DNA of 64,000 bases from Thermomicrobiales bacterium (GTDB lineage Bacteria > Chloroflexota > Chloroflexia > Thermomicrobiales > UBA6265): contig JAHBVL010000004.1 of the NCBI GenBank assembly GCA_019637585.1, positions 186,001 through 250,000 of the forward strand, given 5' to 3'. The notes beneath the pieces are model-generated. The model was not told where the DNA came from. It saw only the letters and a list, made by a program, of their open reading frames with translations, and did no database searches. The translations under genes were made by a program, and so were the position numbers. Below, one piece after another: positions 17,212 to 25,363 of this stretch. The first letter of the stretch is position 1, and every line of letters begins with the position of its first letter.

Positions 17212-19455
17212 CTAGTCGTCGCCGCTGGTGCTCGTTGCCTGGAAGACCGGCACCGGCAGCTCCGGCATGCGGACCTTGCCCTCGATCTGCAGGTTCGGCA
17301 ACCAGTGAAGCGCCTTCGGCAGATACCAGTTGCGGTCGCCCAGCAGCGCCATGCTCGCAGGGACGAGCACCGACCGGACGACAGTGGCGTCCAGGAAGAC
17401 CGCCACGGCGAGACCGAAACCGACCTGCTGCATCATCACCAGACGTCCGGTCGCGAATCCGGAGAAAACCGCCACCATGATCAACGCCGCGCCGGTAATC
17501 AGCCTGGCCGTCGACTGGAGCCCGTAGGCGACCGATTCGGTGTTGTTCTTCGTCACGTCATAGTGCTCGCGAATCCGGCTCAGCAAGAAGACGTGGTAGT
17601 CCATGCTCAGACCGAAGAGAACGCTGAACAGGAAGAGCGGCAACCAGGTCTCGATCGTCGGAGTCTGTTGGAAACCGAGCAGATCGGCGCCATAACCCTT
17701 CTGGAAAACCAGCACGATGGCGCCATATGCCGCTCCGACACTGAGCAGGTTCATGATGATCGCCTTGATCGGCACGATCAACGACCGGAAGGCGACAGTC
17801 AGCACCACGAAACTCAAACCCAGGACGAAGGCGAAGACCAACGGCATGTAAGTGTCGGTGATCTCCTTGAAGTCGACGTTGAATGCCGTCGTTCCGGTCA
17901 CGTAGACATCATTCGCCCGGGAGCCGAACGCCTGCGGAATCAGCTCGTTGCGCAGGAGATCGATGTCGGCATAAGCCTCCTGCCCATCGGGCGCGACGTT
18001 GGTCGGGAAGCTGAGCAGCGAGTGATCGCCTGCCTCGTTCGACTCGACCATCACGCCACCAAACTGGCCCGTTGCGGCGATTGCCTTCTGCAGATCCTCG
18101 ATGCCCTGGGCAATCGCCGGGTCGGAGAGATCTCCATCGACCACGACTTCGACGGGCGAGATCATCCCGGCAGAGAAGTCGCTGCTCAGGATGTCGAACG
18201 CAGCCCGGGTGTCTGTCCCCTCAGGCAGCGACGACACGCCGGCAGAGCCCTTGTTCATATCGAAATAGGGCAGCGCGAGCGCGACCAGGAGGGTGGTTGC
18301 CAGCACCAGACTGGCCAGCGGATGGGACATGACGGTGTTCGACAGGCGTCCCCAGACACCCTTGGCTTCAGCATGGTTCACTGGTTTGGCATCGACCTTC
18401 CGGCGACGCGGGAACTCGATCTTGTCACCGAGCAGCGAGAGCATGGCGGGCAGGAGGGTGACACTGGCGAAGACCGCCACGATCACCACCGTCGTTGCGC
18501 CGATACCGAGGCTGCGGAAGGTTGTTTCGGGGACCAGAAGCATGCCCATCAGCGCCAGGACAACAGTCGCCCCGGAGAAGAGCACGGCTTTGCTGGCCGT
18601 GGCGCCGGCGATTTCGATTGCGTGAATCTTGGCGTGACCGCGCTGCCGCTCTTCGCGATAGCGGGAGATGATGAAGAGCGCGTAGTCGACTCCAACAGCC
18701 AGCCCGATCATGAAGATCATGTTCACGATGAAGAAGGAGAGATCCATCATCCGGCCGACGATCGAAGCCAGACCAAGCGCCACGAAAATCGAGAGGAAGC
18801 CGACGATGATCGGCAATCCGGCCGCCACGAGGGTGCCGAGCACCGCGATCAGAATCACGATGGCCACTGCCAGACCGATCATTTCGCCCCGGGCAAGATC
18901 CTCCTCGGCGATGGTGTTGAACTCATCTGCCAGGGTGACGTCGCCAACGGCCAGCACCTCGAAACCGTCGGCGGATGCTGACGCGTGCTGCAATGCGGCT
19001 CGATAGTCGGCGACCCGCTCTTCCGCTTCGGAGAGATCGCCCTGCATCGTGACCAGCAGAACGGTGGCATGCCGGTCTGCCGAGACCAATGCGGCATTCG
19101 ACGTGTCGTACCAGGTGGCCACGCTCTCGATCATGTCGGGCTGGCCGGTCAGCTCGGCGACGATGCCGCTGACTACGGCTTCGAACTCGGCATCATCGAC
19201 GGTCGACGTTTCCGAGCGCACGACGATTGTCTCGGAGACGGTGTCTCCGTTTCGCAACCGCTCTTCGATGAGATCGGCGCCTTTTTGCGATTCCGGGTTG
19301 GCCAGAAATGCGCCTTCGGTTGTCAGCGCATCGTTGAGACTCGACGCCGACATCGCCGCGCCGACGAGGAGCACGACCCAGAGAAGCAGTGTTCTCCACG
19401 GGTGGAGTGCACTGAGGCGGGAAACACCCGCCGTGGACAATAGTGAACGGTTCAT
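17212..19455 (-). CDS. MMPL/RND-superfamily membrane exporter
   Basis: The 747-residue protein has two halves, each with one helix, a large extracytoplasmic domain and five further helices. This is the 12-helix layout of MMPL transporters that move lipids or hydrophobic compounds. Typical motifs are GVDYALFIISRYREE in the first half and GLSMDYHVFLLSRIREHYD in the second, containing the charged residues of the proton path. The start at 19455 is chosen because it opens MNRSLLSTAGV directly before the first helix, with GGGAG 11 bases upstream; longer in-frame starts to 19560 add non-conserved sequence. Substrate is unknown. Confidence 0.88.
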   Translation of the reverse strand: MNRSLLSTAGVSRLSALHPWRTLLLWVVLLVGAAMSASSLNDALTTEGAFLANPESQKGADLIEERLRNGDTVSETIVVRSETSTVDDAEFEAVVSGIVAELTGQPDMIESVATWYDTSNAALVSADRHATVLLVTMQGDLSEAEERVADYRAALQHASASADGFEVLAVGDVTLADEFNTIAEEDLARGEMIGLAVAIVILIAVLGTLVAAGLPIIVGFLSIFVALGLASIVGRMMDLSFFIVNMIFMIGLAVGVDYALFIISRYREERQRGHAKIHAIEIAGATASKAVLFSGATVVLALMGMLLVPETTFRSLGIGATTVVIVAVFASVTLLPAMLSLLGDKIEFPRRRKVDAKPVNHAEAKGVWGRLSNTVMSHPLASLVLATTLLVALALPYFDMNKGSAGVSSLPEGTDTRAAFDILSSDFSAGMISPVEVVVDGDLSDPAIAQGIEDLQKAIAATGQFGGVMVESNEAGDHSLLSFPTNVAPDGQEAYADIDLLRNELIPQAFGSRANDVYVTGTTAFNVDFKEITDTYMPLVFAFVLGLSFVVLTVAFRSLIVPIKAIIMNLLSVGAAYGAIVLVFQKGYGADLLGFQQTPTIETWLPLFLFSVLFGLSMDYHVFLLSRIREHYDVTKNNTESVAYGLQSTARLITGAALIMVAVFSGFATGRLVMMQQVGFGLAVAVFLDATVVRSVLVPASMALLGDRNWYLPKALHWLPNLQIEGKVRMPELPVPVFQATSTSGDD

Positions 19456-19859
19456 ATGCGTTATCACTCCCGAACCATTAGCGTCTGGCTGTGCTGTATC
19501 CAATTCAGCAAACCGCCAGACTTGAAAACCGATCCATTCGACAACCACCCGGGCTCCCATCTCCGGTTCGAATCAATTGCCGTTCCAGGCTCTTCAGGAC
19601 GCCTGGACGTCCCGAACCTTCCCTATTCTGGCCCTGGTCAACGCTGTGGGCATCGGTCGAATGCCACATTTCTGTCAGAAGGGCGGAATTGGAGGTACTT
19701 AGAGTGACGTAGTTGGGGGTGGGGAGACACCGAGCGAAGCGGACGACGCGGGAGGGGGAAAGCGCCATGAATGGCGAGGCTACGCGTCACCATTGGGGCG
19801 AGTGATTTGAACGGTGTGGTAGTCTCACGCGCGGACATGTTCTGGAGGAATCCGCCACC
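19456..19859. other. Divergent intergenic region with a short REP-like hairpin
   Basis: This 404-base gap separates the divergent MMPL and ABC-exporter genes. It holds no convincing gene. At 19759-19790 a segment with a CGCCAT-GA-ATGGCG hairpin followed by AGGCTACGC recurs, slightly changed, at 53.70 kb. The GGAGG site for the downstream ABC ATPase is at the right end. Promoters for both genes must lie here but no clear pair of boxes stands out. Confidence 0.5.
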
Positions 19860-20873
19860 GTGACCGCTGCAATCCAAACCGACAACGAAATCATCAGAGC
19901 CGAAGGACTGGTCAAACGATACGGCGGCAATCTGGCGGTCAATGGCGTCGATCTGACAGTCTACGCCGGCGAGATCTTCGGTATTCTCGGTCCGAATGGA
20001 GCGGGGAAGACAACCACCCTGGAGATGATCGAAGGGTTGCGGCAACCAGACGCCGGTTCCATCGTCGTCGCGGGCATGGACAGCGCTTCTCATAGCGCCA
20101 GCATTCGGTCGCAGATCGGCGTGCAGCTCCAGACGACAGCGCTCTTCGACTATCTCACCGCGGGAGAGCTCATTCAGCTCTTCGCCAGTTTGTACGAAAC
20201 GCCCGATCCGGCGGGACGGGTCGAACGCCTCCTCGGCCGGGTTGGTCTGCTGGAAAAGAAGAACTCTCGGGTCGATCAGATGTCCGGCGGACAGCAGCAG
20301 CGACTGTCGATCGCGCTTGGTCTGGTCAACGATCCCAAGGTTGCATTTCTCGACGAACCGACCACCGGGCTCGACCCCGCCGCCCGGCGCGACCTCTGGG
20401 AAACGGTGCGGGAGATTCGGGATGCGGGAACGACCGTCGTGCTGACAACACATTATATGGAAGAAGCAGAGTATCTCTGCGACCGGGTGGCCATCATGGA
20501 TGGTGGCCGGATCATCGCCCTCGACACGCCGCGGGCGTTAATCCGGAGTCTGGGCGCGTCAGCGACGATCAGCGCGAACATGGAAGGGCGCGTTCCGGAC
20601 GAACGTGTGCTGGCCTCCCTCCAGGATGTGGTGACTGTCCGGGTACGTGACAATGCCATCGATCTGGGAACGACCAACGTTCAGGCGTCACTGGTGGCGC
20701 TGCTCGACCTGGCCAGCCGGGAGTCGATCACGCTGACCGATTTGCGGTCGAGCCAGCCCACGCTCGAAGATGTCTTCCTGGCCCTGACCGGCCGGAGTTT
20801 CGAACCAGATACGGGCGACAACGGAGAGGCTGCCGACCCAGCGCCGGGCCGCTCGCGCCGGCGACGACGCTAG
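19860..20873 (+). CDS. ABC exporter ATP-binding protein (DrrA/ABC-2 type)
   Basis: The 337-residue protein has all ABC ATPase motifs: Walker A GPNGAGKTT near residue 47, Q-loop VQLQTTALFDYLT, signature SGGQQQRL near residue 142, Walker B VAFLDEP and an H-loop TTHYMEEAE. The C-terminal ~100 residues match the DrrA-type extension. A GTG start follows a GGAGG site. It pairs with the ABC-2 permease 18 bases downstream to form a drug, peptide or lipid exporter. Its position before the PqqD-like/cysteine-rich protein genes makes it a candidate exporter for their products, but that link is only positional. Confidence 0.92.
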   Translation: MTAAIQTDNEIIRAEGLVKRYGGNLAVNGVDLTVYAGEIFGILGPNGAGKTTTLEMIEGLRQPDAGSIVVAGMDSASHSASIRSQIGVQLQTTALFDYLTAGELIQLFASLYETPDPAGRVERLLGRVGLLEKKNSRVDQMSGGQQQRLSIALGLVNDPKVAFLDEPTTGLDPAARRDLWETVREIRDAGTTVVLTTHYMEEAEYLCDRVAIMDGGRIIALDTPRALIRSLGASATISANMEGRVPDERVLASLQDVVTVRVRDNAIDLGTTNVQASLVALLDLASRESITLTDLRSSQPTLEDVFLALTGRSFEPDTGDNGEAADPAPGRSRRRRR

Positions 20874-20891
20874 ATCGGCGAAAACGACACG

Positions 20892-21959
20892 ATGCAACCA
20901 TTTCTCGCCATGATCGTGGCAAATCTGAAGATGACGGCCCGCAATCGTACCGCCCTCTTCTGGAATCTGGTCTTCCCGGCGATCTTCATTCTGATTTTCG
21001 GGGCGGTGTTCAGCAACGACCAGATCGATGTGAAGGTCGGCGTTGCCGGGGAGCAGTCGGCATTTTCGGACGGCGTCATCGAGTCACTCCGGTCGAACGA
21101 CATCTTCACCGTTGAAGCGGGCGGAACGGCCGAGGATGAGATCGCCGCTCTGGAGGAGAGCGACCGCGACATCGTGCTGATCTTCGGTGCGCCCGGCGCA
21201 TCCGGAACGCCGGCGATGGACCTCTACTACGATGAAACCGCGGGGCCGAACAGCAGCATCGGCATCAGCGCCGTCCAGCAAACGCTGCTCTCCGTGGCGC
21301 AGAGCGAGAATCCGCTCGATGTCACGGTCCAGCCGGTGACGGGCGCGGACATCACGTTCATGGATTTCTTCCTGCCCGGCATTCTGGCCATGGCGATCAT
21401 GAATTCCGGGGTGATCGGATTGTCGACCTCATTCGTCACCTATCGCGAACGAGGCATTTTGCGCCGCATCAAGGTGACGCCGTTCGCCCTGAAGAGCTTC
21501 ATCGGCGCCAGGGTCGTGTCGCAGCTGATCGTCGCAGTGCCACAGGCGTTGATCCTGATTGCCATTGCCTGGCTCTTTTTCGACTTCCATCTGCGCGGCA
21601 ATCCGCTGGTGATCTTGCTGGCGATTGTGTTGGGCTCGCTGGCGTTCCTAGCGGTCGGATTTGCCGTATCGAGCATCGCGAGGAATGTCGAAACCGCGGC
21701 CAGCTACTCGAATCTGATCACCTTCCCGATGCTCTTCCTGTCCGGCGTCTTCTTCTCGCTCGACAATGCCCCCTCCTGGCTCCAGCCGATTACCAGAGTG
21801 CTTCCCCTCAGCTACCTTGTCGATGCCCTCCGCGAACCCATGACCCGAAGCAATGGCATCGGCGCCATCTGGACCGACCTGCTCGTGCTCGTAGCCACCT
21901 TCGTCGTGGCCATGGTCATTGCCGTTCGGTTCTTCAAGTGGGAGTCGAGGACGGCGTAA
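20892..21959 (+). CDS. ABC-2 type exporter permease
   Basis: The 355-residue protein has an N-terminal helix (ALFWNLVFPAIFILIFGAVF), a ~140-residue extracytoplasmic loop, then five helices starting at FFLPGILAMAIMNSGVIGLS. It has the ABC-2 hallmark RERGILRRIKVTPF coupling helix and FPMLFLSGVFF. It is translationally close to its ATPase gene. The substrate cannot be told from sequence. Confidence 0.9.
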   Translation: MQPFLAMIVANLKMTARNRTALFWNLVFPAIFILIFGAVFSNDQIDVKVGVAGEQSAFSDGVIESLRSNDIFTVEAGGTAEDEIAALEESDRDIVLIFGAPGASGTPAMDLYYDETAGPNSSIGISAVQQTLLSVAQSENPLDVTVQPVTGADITFMDFFLPGILAMAIMNSGVIGLSTSFVTYRERGILRRIKVTPFALKSFIGARVVSQLIVAVPQALILIAIAWLFFDFHLRGNPLVILLAIVLGSLAFLAVGFAVSSIARNVETAASYSNLITFPMLFLSGVFFSLDNAPSWLQPITRVLPLSYLVDALREPMTRSNGIGAIWTDLLVLVATFVVAMVIAVRFFKWESRTA

Positions 21960-21971
21960 GTGCTCAACGCC

Positions 21972-21999
21972 GGCAGTCGGCAGCCAGCAGTCGGCAGTC
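21972..21999. repeat. Heptamer array A (GGCAGTC units)
   Basis: Four near-identical heptamers (GGCAGTC, GGCAGCC, AGCAGTC, GGCAGTC) lie just after the permease stop. They have the opposite orientation to array B at 22.95 kb, so the two arrays bracket the minus-strand PqqD-like gene. Confidence 0.7.
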
Positions 22000-22082
22000 A
22001 GTTCCGAAGAGACCTTGGGGTCGAGGATCAAGGCGTGGAATCGCCGGAGTGGATGTGGGATCCGGTGCCGCGACGCTTCCGT

Positions 22083-22751
22083 CTACTTGCACGAGAATGG
22101 CACCACCACAGTGATGCTGCCGTATGTGACGTTTACCGATTGGCCACTGGCAATGCAGATATCGGCAGGCAGTCCTTGTTGCGAGCAATGGTCCCGCAAT
22201 GAGTTCCAGCTCGGATTGGCTGGATACCCCAAAGCCGCATGAAGCCGATTCGCGCATTCGGGCACGATCTGTCCACCGTTGGCGCAGCAATTCGTCGTGC
22301 ATTGCCCGCTGTACGAGCATCCCGTCTGAGCGGATGCGGATGTCGGCAACGTAACTGATTGCACCATGGGAGCGATCAGCGCGCCGAGAGTTCCAGCCAC
22401 CGCCGTTTTCAGTACGCCCCTTCTCGTAACTGCCTGAGATACGAAACTCTCGCAGGATACAAGGAGCCCGGCTTCCGCCAGTTCCGCGATCGCCAGCTCC
22501 ACGATCTCCGCGGGCAGAATTGATCCAGATCTGCGCATTTCCTCGCTGATGGACCGGGGTGTACGAGAGCCGTCGCAGAGCTGCCAGACCGCATATGCCG
22601 GCTTGTTCAGCGTGTGATACGTGAGACGTTCGTGATCGAGCAGGACGATTTCGCCGTCGCCGATCTCGGTTGCCGAGAAGTGCTCGATACCGCGAGCAGC
22701 GGGGACTGGTGTATCGGCCCAGCACAGCTCGATTTCCTGTTCCGATCCCAT
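22083..22751 (-). CDS. PqqD-like domain fused to Tat-like segment and cysteine-rich tail (paralogue 1)
   Basis: The 222-residue protein has three parts. Residues ~15-105 look like a PqqD/RRE-type winged fold (VPAARGIEHF, EIVLLDHERLTYHTLNKPAYAVWQLCDG, LAEAGLL). Residues 109-141 are TRRGVLK followed by a hydrophobic stretch ending SASAQ, exactly like a twin-arginine signal but placed internally. Residues 145-222 hold eight cysteines including a CC pair. ATG at 22751 has AGGG six bases upstream and lies downstream of a strong promoter; a longer frame upstream only reads through the heptamer repeats. A paralogue is encoded at 24.6 kb. Function is unknown. A peptide or small protein matured with an attached recognition domain is one idea. 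Confidence 0.75.
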   Translation of the reverse strand: MGSEQEIELCWADTPVPAARGIEHFSATEIGDGEIVLLDHERLTYHTLNKPAYAVWQLCDGSRTPRSISEEMRRSGSILPAEIVELAIAELAEAGLLVSCESFVSQAVTRRGVLKTAVAGTLGALIAPMVQSVTLPTSASAQTGCSYSGQCTTNCCANGGQIVPECANRLHAALGYPANPSWNSLRDHCSQQGLPADICIASGQSVNVTYGSITVVVPFSCK

Positions 22752-22835
22752 TCTTCGCCCTATCTCCAAGAGTGGTCCTGCCAACTCAGGTAAGGCATCG
22801 ATCCGGGAAATCCTGTCCCAAAATGCCGTCCGCAG

Positions 22836-22864
22836 ATGATAGAGCGCGTCCCTGACAGTGACAA
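22836..22864 (-). promoter_or_regulatory. Predicted promoter of PqqD-like gene 1
   Basis: On the minus strand, TTGTCA (22864-22859) and TATCAT (22841-22836) are separated by 17 bases. Transcription would begin near 22829, about 78 bases before the chosen ATG. This rules out protein starts inside the repeat array further upstream. Confidence 0.6.
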
Positions 22865-22872
22865 GGATTGCA

Positions 22873-22948
22873 CTAGGCGGAGGGGCGAAAAGGCGGAAGG
22901 GCGGAAAGGGAGCCTGCAACGCAACGAGGTAGGGATTATGCTCTGTCC
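22873..22948. repeat. Octamer array and spacer, left half of compound inverted repeat
   Basis: About five octamers of type AGGCGRAR (22873-22912) lead into a spacer ending ATGCTCTGTCC directly before heptamer array B. The reverse complement of this block aligns with 23551-23647, including an exact GGACAGAGC. This is the outer left arm around the VOC gene. Confidence 0.6.
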
Positions 22949-23025
22949 GACTGCCGACTGCCGACTGCCGACTGCCGACTGCCGACTGCCGACTGCCGAC
23001 TGCCGACTGCCGACTGCCGACTGCC
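22949..23025. repeat. Heptamer array B: eleven perfect GACTGCC units
   Basis: Eleven uninterrupted, identical copies of GACTGCC fill 77 bases in the divergent gap between PqqD-like gene 1 and the VOC gene. There are no spacers, so this is a microsatellite-like array and not a CRISPR. Perfect identity suggests recent expansion. It lies 19 bases before the VOC ATG and could affect its expression. Confidence 0.95.
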
Positions 23026-23043
23026 GTGAAAGGACCGTGCTCA

Positions 23044-23448
23044 ATGCCCCGTCTTGTCCACGTTGGAATAGCCGCCACCGATCTCGATGCCACGGTCCGT
23101 TTCTGGCGCGACGGGTTGGGTCTCGAGGTGGTTCAGGAGATTCCGGGGTGTGTCGATCTGACCGACGGCCACCACAACTTCCGGCTCTTTCCCCATCAGC
23201 TTGGCCCGCGCCCGGCGCACGTTGGCGGACTCTCTTCCTATTTACATGTCGGCGTCTATGTGCCCGACCTGGCCGGGGCCGTCCGGCGGTTCGAAGCGCT
23301 GGGGCACCCGATCATCTGGGATGGCGTCGATCATGGTCACCCGCCGATCCCTGGGGTGATGCCATCGAAATCGTTCAAAGTGGAAGATCCGGACGGTATT
23401 GTGGTGGATGTCACGGCAAGCGATGACCAGTGGCCGGGGGTGTCGTAG
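23044..23448 (+). CDS. VOC superfamily (glyoxalase/dioxygenase-like) protein
   Basis: The 134-residue protein has one complete vicinal-oxygen-chelate module pair. It starts MPRLVHVGIAATDLDATVRFWRDGLGLEV, and the second half begins YLHVGVYVPDLAGAVRRFEALG and ends with VEDPDGIVVDVT. His5 or so, the central His and the final Asp/Glu region are the expected metal positions. ATG 23044 follows AAAGGA by nine bases; a GTG at 23026 is possible but begins in repeat sequence. It sits alone inside inverted repeat arrays. Substrate is unknown. Confidence 0.85.
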   Translation: MPRLVHVGIAATDLDATVRFWRDGLGLEVVQEIPGCVDLTDGHHNFRLFPHQLGPRPAHVGGLSSYLHVGVYVPDLAGAVRRFEALGHPIIWDGVDHGHPPIPGVMPSKSFKVEDPDGIVVDVTASDDQWPGVS

Positions 23449-23467
23449 CAGGCAGCGGGCGGCAGGC

Positions 23468-23647
23468 AGCAGTCGGCAGTCGGCAGTCGGCAGTCAGCCG
23501 GACGGAACCGCAGGCGTAGTTCGGGCACTCGTGGCCCGGCGTTGGCAGTGGGACAGAGCGTAAGCTCAGCCCCTCGGCCTTGCCGACTCTCCTCTCCGCC
23601 TCTCCGCCGTTTCGCCTTTTCGCCTTCCCGCCTTCCCGCCTCTCTCC
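23468..23647. repeat. Heptamer array C plus octamer array, right half of compound inverted repeat
   Basis: Four GGCAGTC-type heptamers (23468-23495) lie just after the VOC stop in the opposite orientation to array B. Further right, GGACAGAGC (23551-23559) and about eight octamers of type YYYCGCCT (23584-23647) mirror the left arm. The block ends shortly before the HPr-kinase-like gene. Confidence 0.7.
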
Positions 23648-23681
23648 CAATGCCTATACTCCCCTCCGGAGGCATAACAGG

Positions 23682-24494
23682 ATGCAGCGAGAAGCAATGG
23701 CCGCGTTGGTCACTCGCAGTTGCGGGTTGTCCATCCGTGCTTCCTCTACGGACATGGATCTCCTCGCGGAGGCGGTTCCCTGGTTACCGGAAGGCTGGCT
23801 CGCTGACGATGCCGTGACCGAACCTGACCGGCACTATCACCTTCGCGTCGAGGAACCGCCCCACACTCCCGGACTGCTCGAATATGTGATCGACGTTGAT
23901 GGCGCCGAACACCGGCGCCATGCCGATTTCGGCATCTTCTGCGATCTGCTGGAAAACGATCTCCACCACTATATCGCCACATACACCCGCGGTCCGAACT
24001 TCGTCCATGCCGGTGTCGCAGTCTGGAGCGGCAAGGCCATCGTCATTCCCGGTCGGTCGTTCGCCGGGAAATCGACCCTCACCGAAGCGCTCCTGCAGGC
24101 TGGCGCCACCTATTACTCCGACGACTACGCTCCCATCGACGAGGCAGGTTTGGTTCACCCGTTTCCCAGGCACCTCAGGTTGCGAAACCGGGGCGACCGC
24201 CTGACCCAGAACCGGGTCGATCCGGCCGGCGAAGGATGGCCGATTGGGGATATCGCGGTGCCGGTCGGCATCGTGGCGGCACTCCGGTTCGACAGAGAAC
24301 AAGGCTGGAGCGTGGAGCAGACCAGCCGGGGCGCAGGGGTACTGGCGCTGCTGAAAAACACCGTCGCGGCGCGGGAGCGTCCGGTCGACTCGATGGCAGT
24401 CATGGCCCGGGCCGTCGAGCAGGCGATCGTGCTGGAAGGGACGCGAGGTGAGGCTGCGGAGGCGGCTGAACGTCTGCTTGCGCTACTCAATTGA
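23682..24494 (+). CDS. HPr kinase-like (HprK C-terminal fold) protein
   Basis: The 270-residue protein has a P-loop GRSFAGKST (Gly124-Lys130-Ser131) followed by ATYYSDDYAPID with a DD pair at 147-148. This is the arrangement of HPr kinase/phosphorylase relatives found beside PqqD-like proteins in peptide and polysaccharide clusters. The N-terminal ~100 residues are specific to this branch. It lacks the full HprK length and its N-terminal domain. ATG 23682 has GGAGG nine bases upstream; longer starts read through octamer repeats. Between two PqqD-like/Cys-rich genes it may phosphorylate one of them, or a shared target; this is inference from known kinase-PqqD pairs. Confidence 0.7.
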   Translation: MQREAMAALVTRSCGLSIRASSTDMDLLAEAVPWLPEGWLADDAVTEPDRHYHLRVEEPPHTPGLLEYVIDVDGAEHRRHADFGIFCDLLENDLHHYIATYTRGPNFVHAGVAVWSGKAIVIPGRSFAGKSTLTEALLQAGATYYSDDYAPIDEAGLVHPFPRHLRLRNRGDRLTQNRVDPAGEGWPIGDIAVPVGIVAALRFDREQGWSVEQTSRGAGVLALLKNTVAARERPVDSMAVMARAVEQAIVLEGTRGEAAEAAERLLALLN

Positions 24495-24522
24495 GCAGAC
24501 TTGGCCTAGTGTTTTCTCGTTC

Positions 24523-24552
24523 TTGCGTCACCTCCTCGATTCACCCTATCAT
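24523..24552 (+). promoter_or_regulatory. Possible promoter of PqqD-like gene 2
   Basis: TTGCGT (24523-24528) and TATCAT (24547-24552) are 18 bases apart, about 95 bases before the gene. The -10 box is identical to that of paralogue 1, hinting at shared control. The -35 box is weak. Confidence 0.35.
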
Positions 24553-24644
24553 CCTGACATCGCACCACTGAAGTACTCGCTGCCGGCGTTCCCGTCAGGC
24601 GCTGCCGCGAGTCGGGATTTCGTGACCTGAATTGGGAGGTTCAT

Positions 24645-25223
24645 GTGTTTGAGGGACCAGTTCCCGCAGCGAGAAGTCTTGACGAGTTCAACGTCGCTAC
24701 TCTGCCGTCAGGCGATGTTGTGCTGTTCGATAGCGCTCGACTTACGTATCACACCCTCACCGATGAAGCGTTTGCGATCTGGCTCAAGTGCGATGGAAAG
24801 TCAGGTTTTGCCGATATCAGCACAGTCTTGACCGTTGAAGGACCTCGTGCGGCTCCCTCTTCCGTTGAGTATCGCGTTCTGGAGTTGTATGAGGCAGGTC
24901 TTCTTGAAGTCAGCGTTCCATTGTCAGATTCCGGAATACTCACCAGAAAGCAGGTACTAAGAACGCTCCTGGCGACTGTCGTCGGCGGTTTGATTGTGCC
25001 CTCGGTATCGTCAATCACCGCTCCGGTCGCTGCTGAGAGCATGACGCTTTGCTTGGGAACATGGCCGTACGCGATCGGGCTCTGCAACACATACAAAGAG
25101 TGCTCTGATCAGTGCGTTCCACACTGTGCTCCGATGATTCCCGACATCCTGCAATGCTCGGATTTGGTCGGAACTACAGGGCAAGACGATTGCTGCCTCT
25201 GTACGTGTCGACCAGCCGACTAG
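24645..25223 (+). CDS. PqqD-like domain fused to membrane segment and cysteine-rich tail (paralogue 2)
   Basis: The 192-residue protein repeats the plan of the gene at 22.1 kb: GPVPAAR, VVLFDSARLTYHTLTDEAFAIWLKCDG and LYEAGLL (PqqD-like, residues ~5-92). TRKQVLRTLL then leads into a hydrophobic stretch ending APVAAE (101-131), followed by ten cysteines in the last 57 residues including CCLCTC. The RR of paralogue 1 is RK here, so Tat export would be weaker. A GTG start is supported by GGGAGG five bases upstream and by alignment of the N-termini; the nearby out-of-frame ATG gives a short spurious frame. A counted 60-base line is 52% G+C, low for this window. Confidence 0.75.
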   Translation: MFEGPVPAARSLDEFNVATLPSGDVVLFDSARLTYHTLTDEAFAIWLKCDGKSGFADISTVLTVEGPRAAPSSVEYRVLELYEAGLLEVSVPLSDSGILTRKQVLRTLLATVVGGLIVPSVSSITAPVAAESMTLCLGTWPYAIGLCNTYKECSDQCVPHCAPMIPDILQCSDLVGTTGQDDCCLCTCRPAD

Positions 25224-25363
25224 AGTTCGTCTGGTTGCATTGGCTCATCTTGTTCACCGTTGGCCGAAGACACCGACGTGTTTTGCCCATTGACTTCAAG
25301 ACGCTACCCGCATAGTCTGACGACCTTGACCGGTGATCCTGAGTTCACAAAGCGAGTCGTCCT

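Noticed and set aside
17065-18981. 638-codon plus-strand open frame over the MMPL gene
   Set aside because: Composition is that of an antisense frame (Asp/His/Arg/Gln-rich), and the opposite strand encodes a well-formed MMPL transporter.
22949-23025. Regular heptamer array could be taken for a CRISPR
   Set aside because: The units are seven bases, contiguous and without spacers; there are no cas genes. It is a short tandem repeat.
22752-23093. Extended N-terminus for PqqD-like protein 1 reading through the GACTGCC array
   Set aside because: The added part is a simple translation of the repeat, and a strong promoter lies between the array and the chosen start.
24643-24831. ATG-started short frame at the beginning of PqqD-like gene 2
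   Set aside because: It is out of frame with the PqqD-like protein; the GTG two bases later gives the sequence that aligns with paralogue 1.
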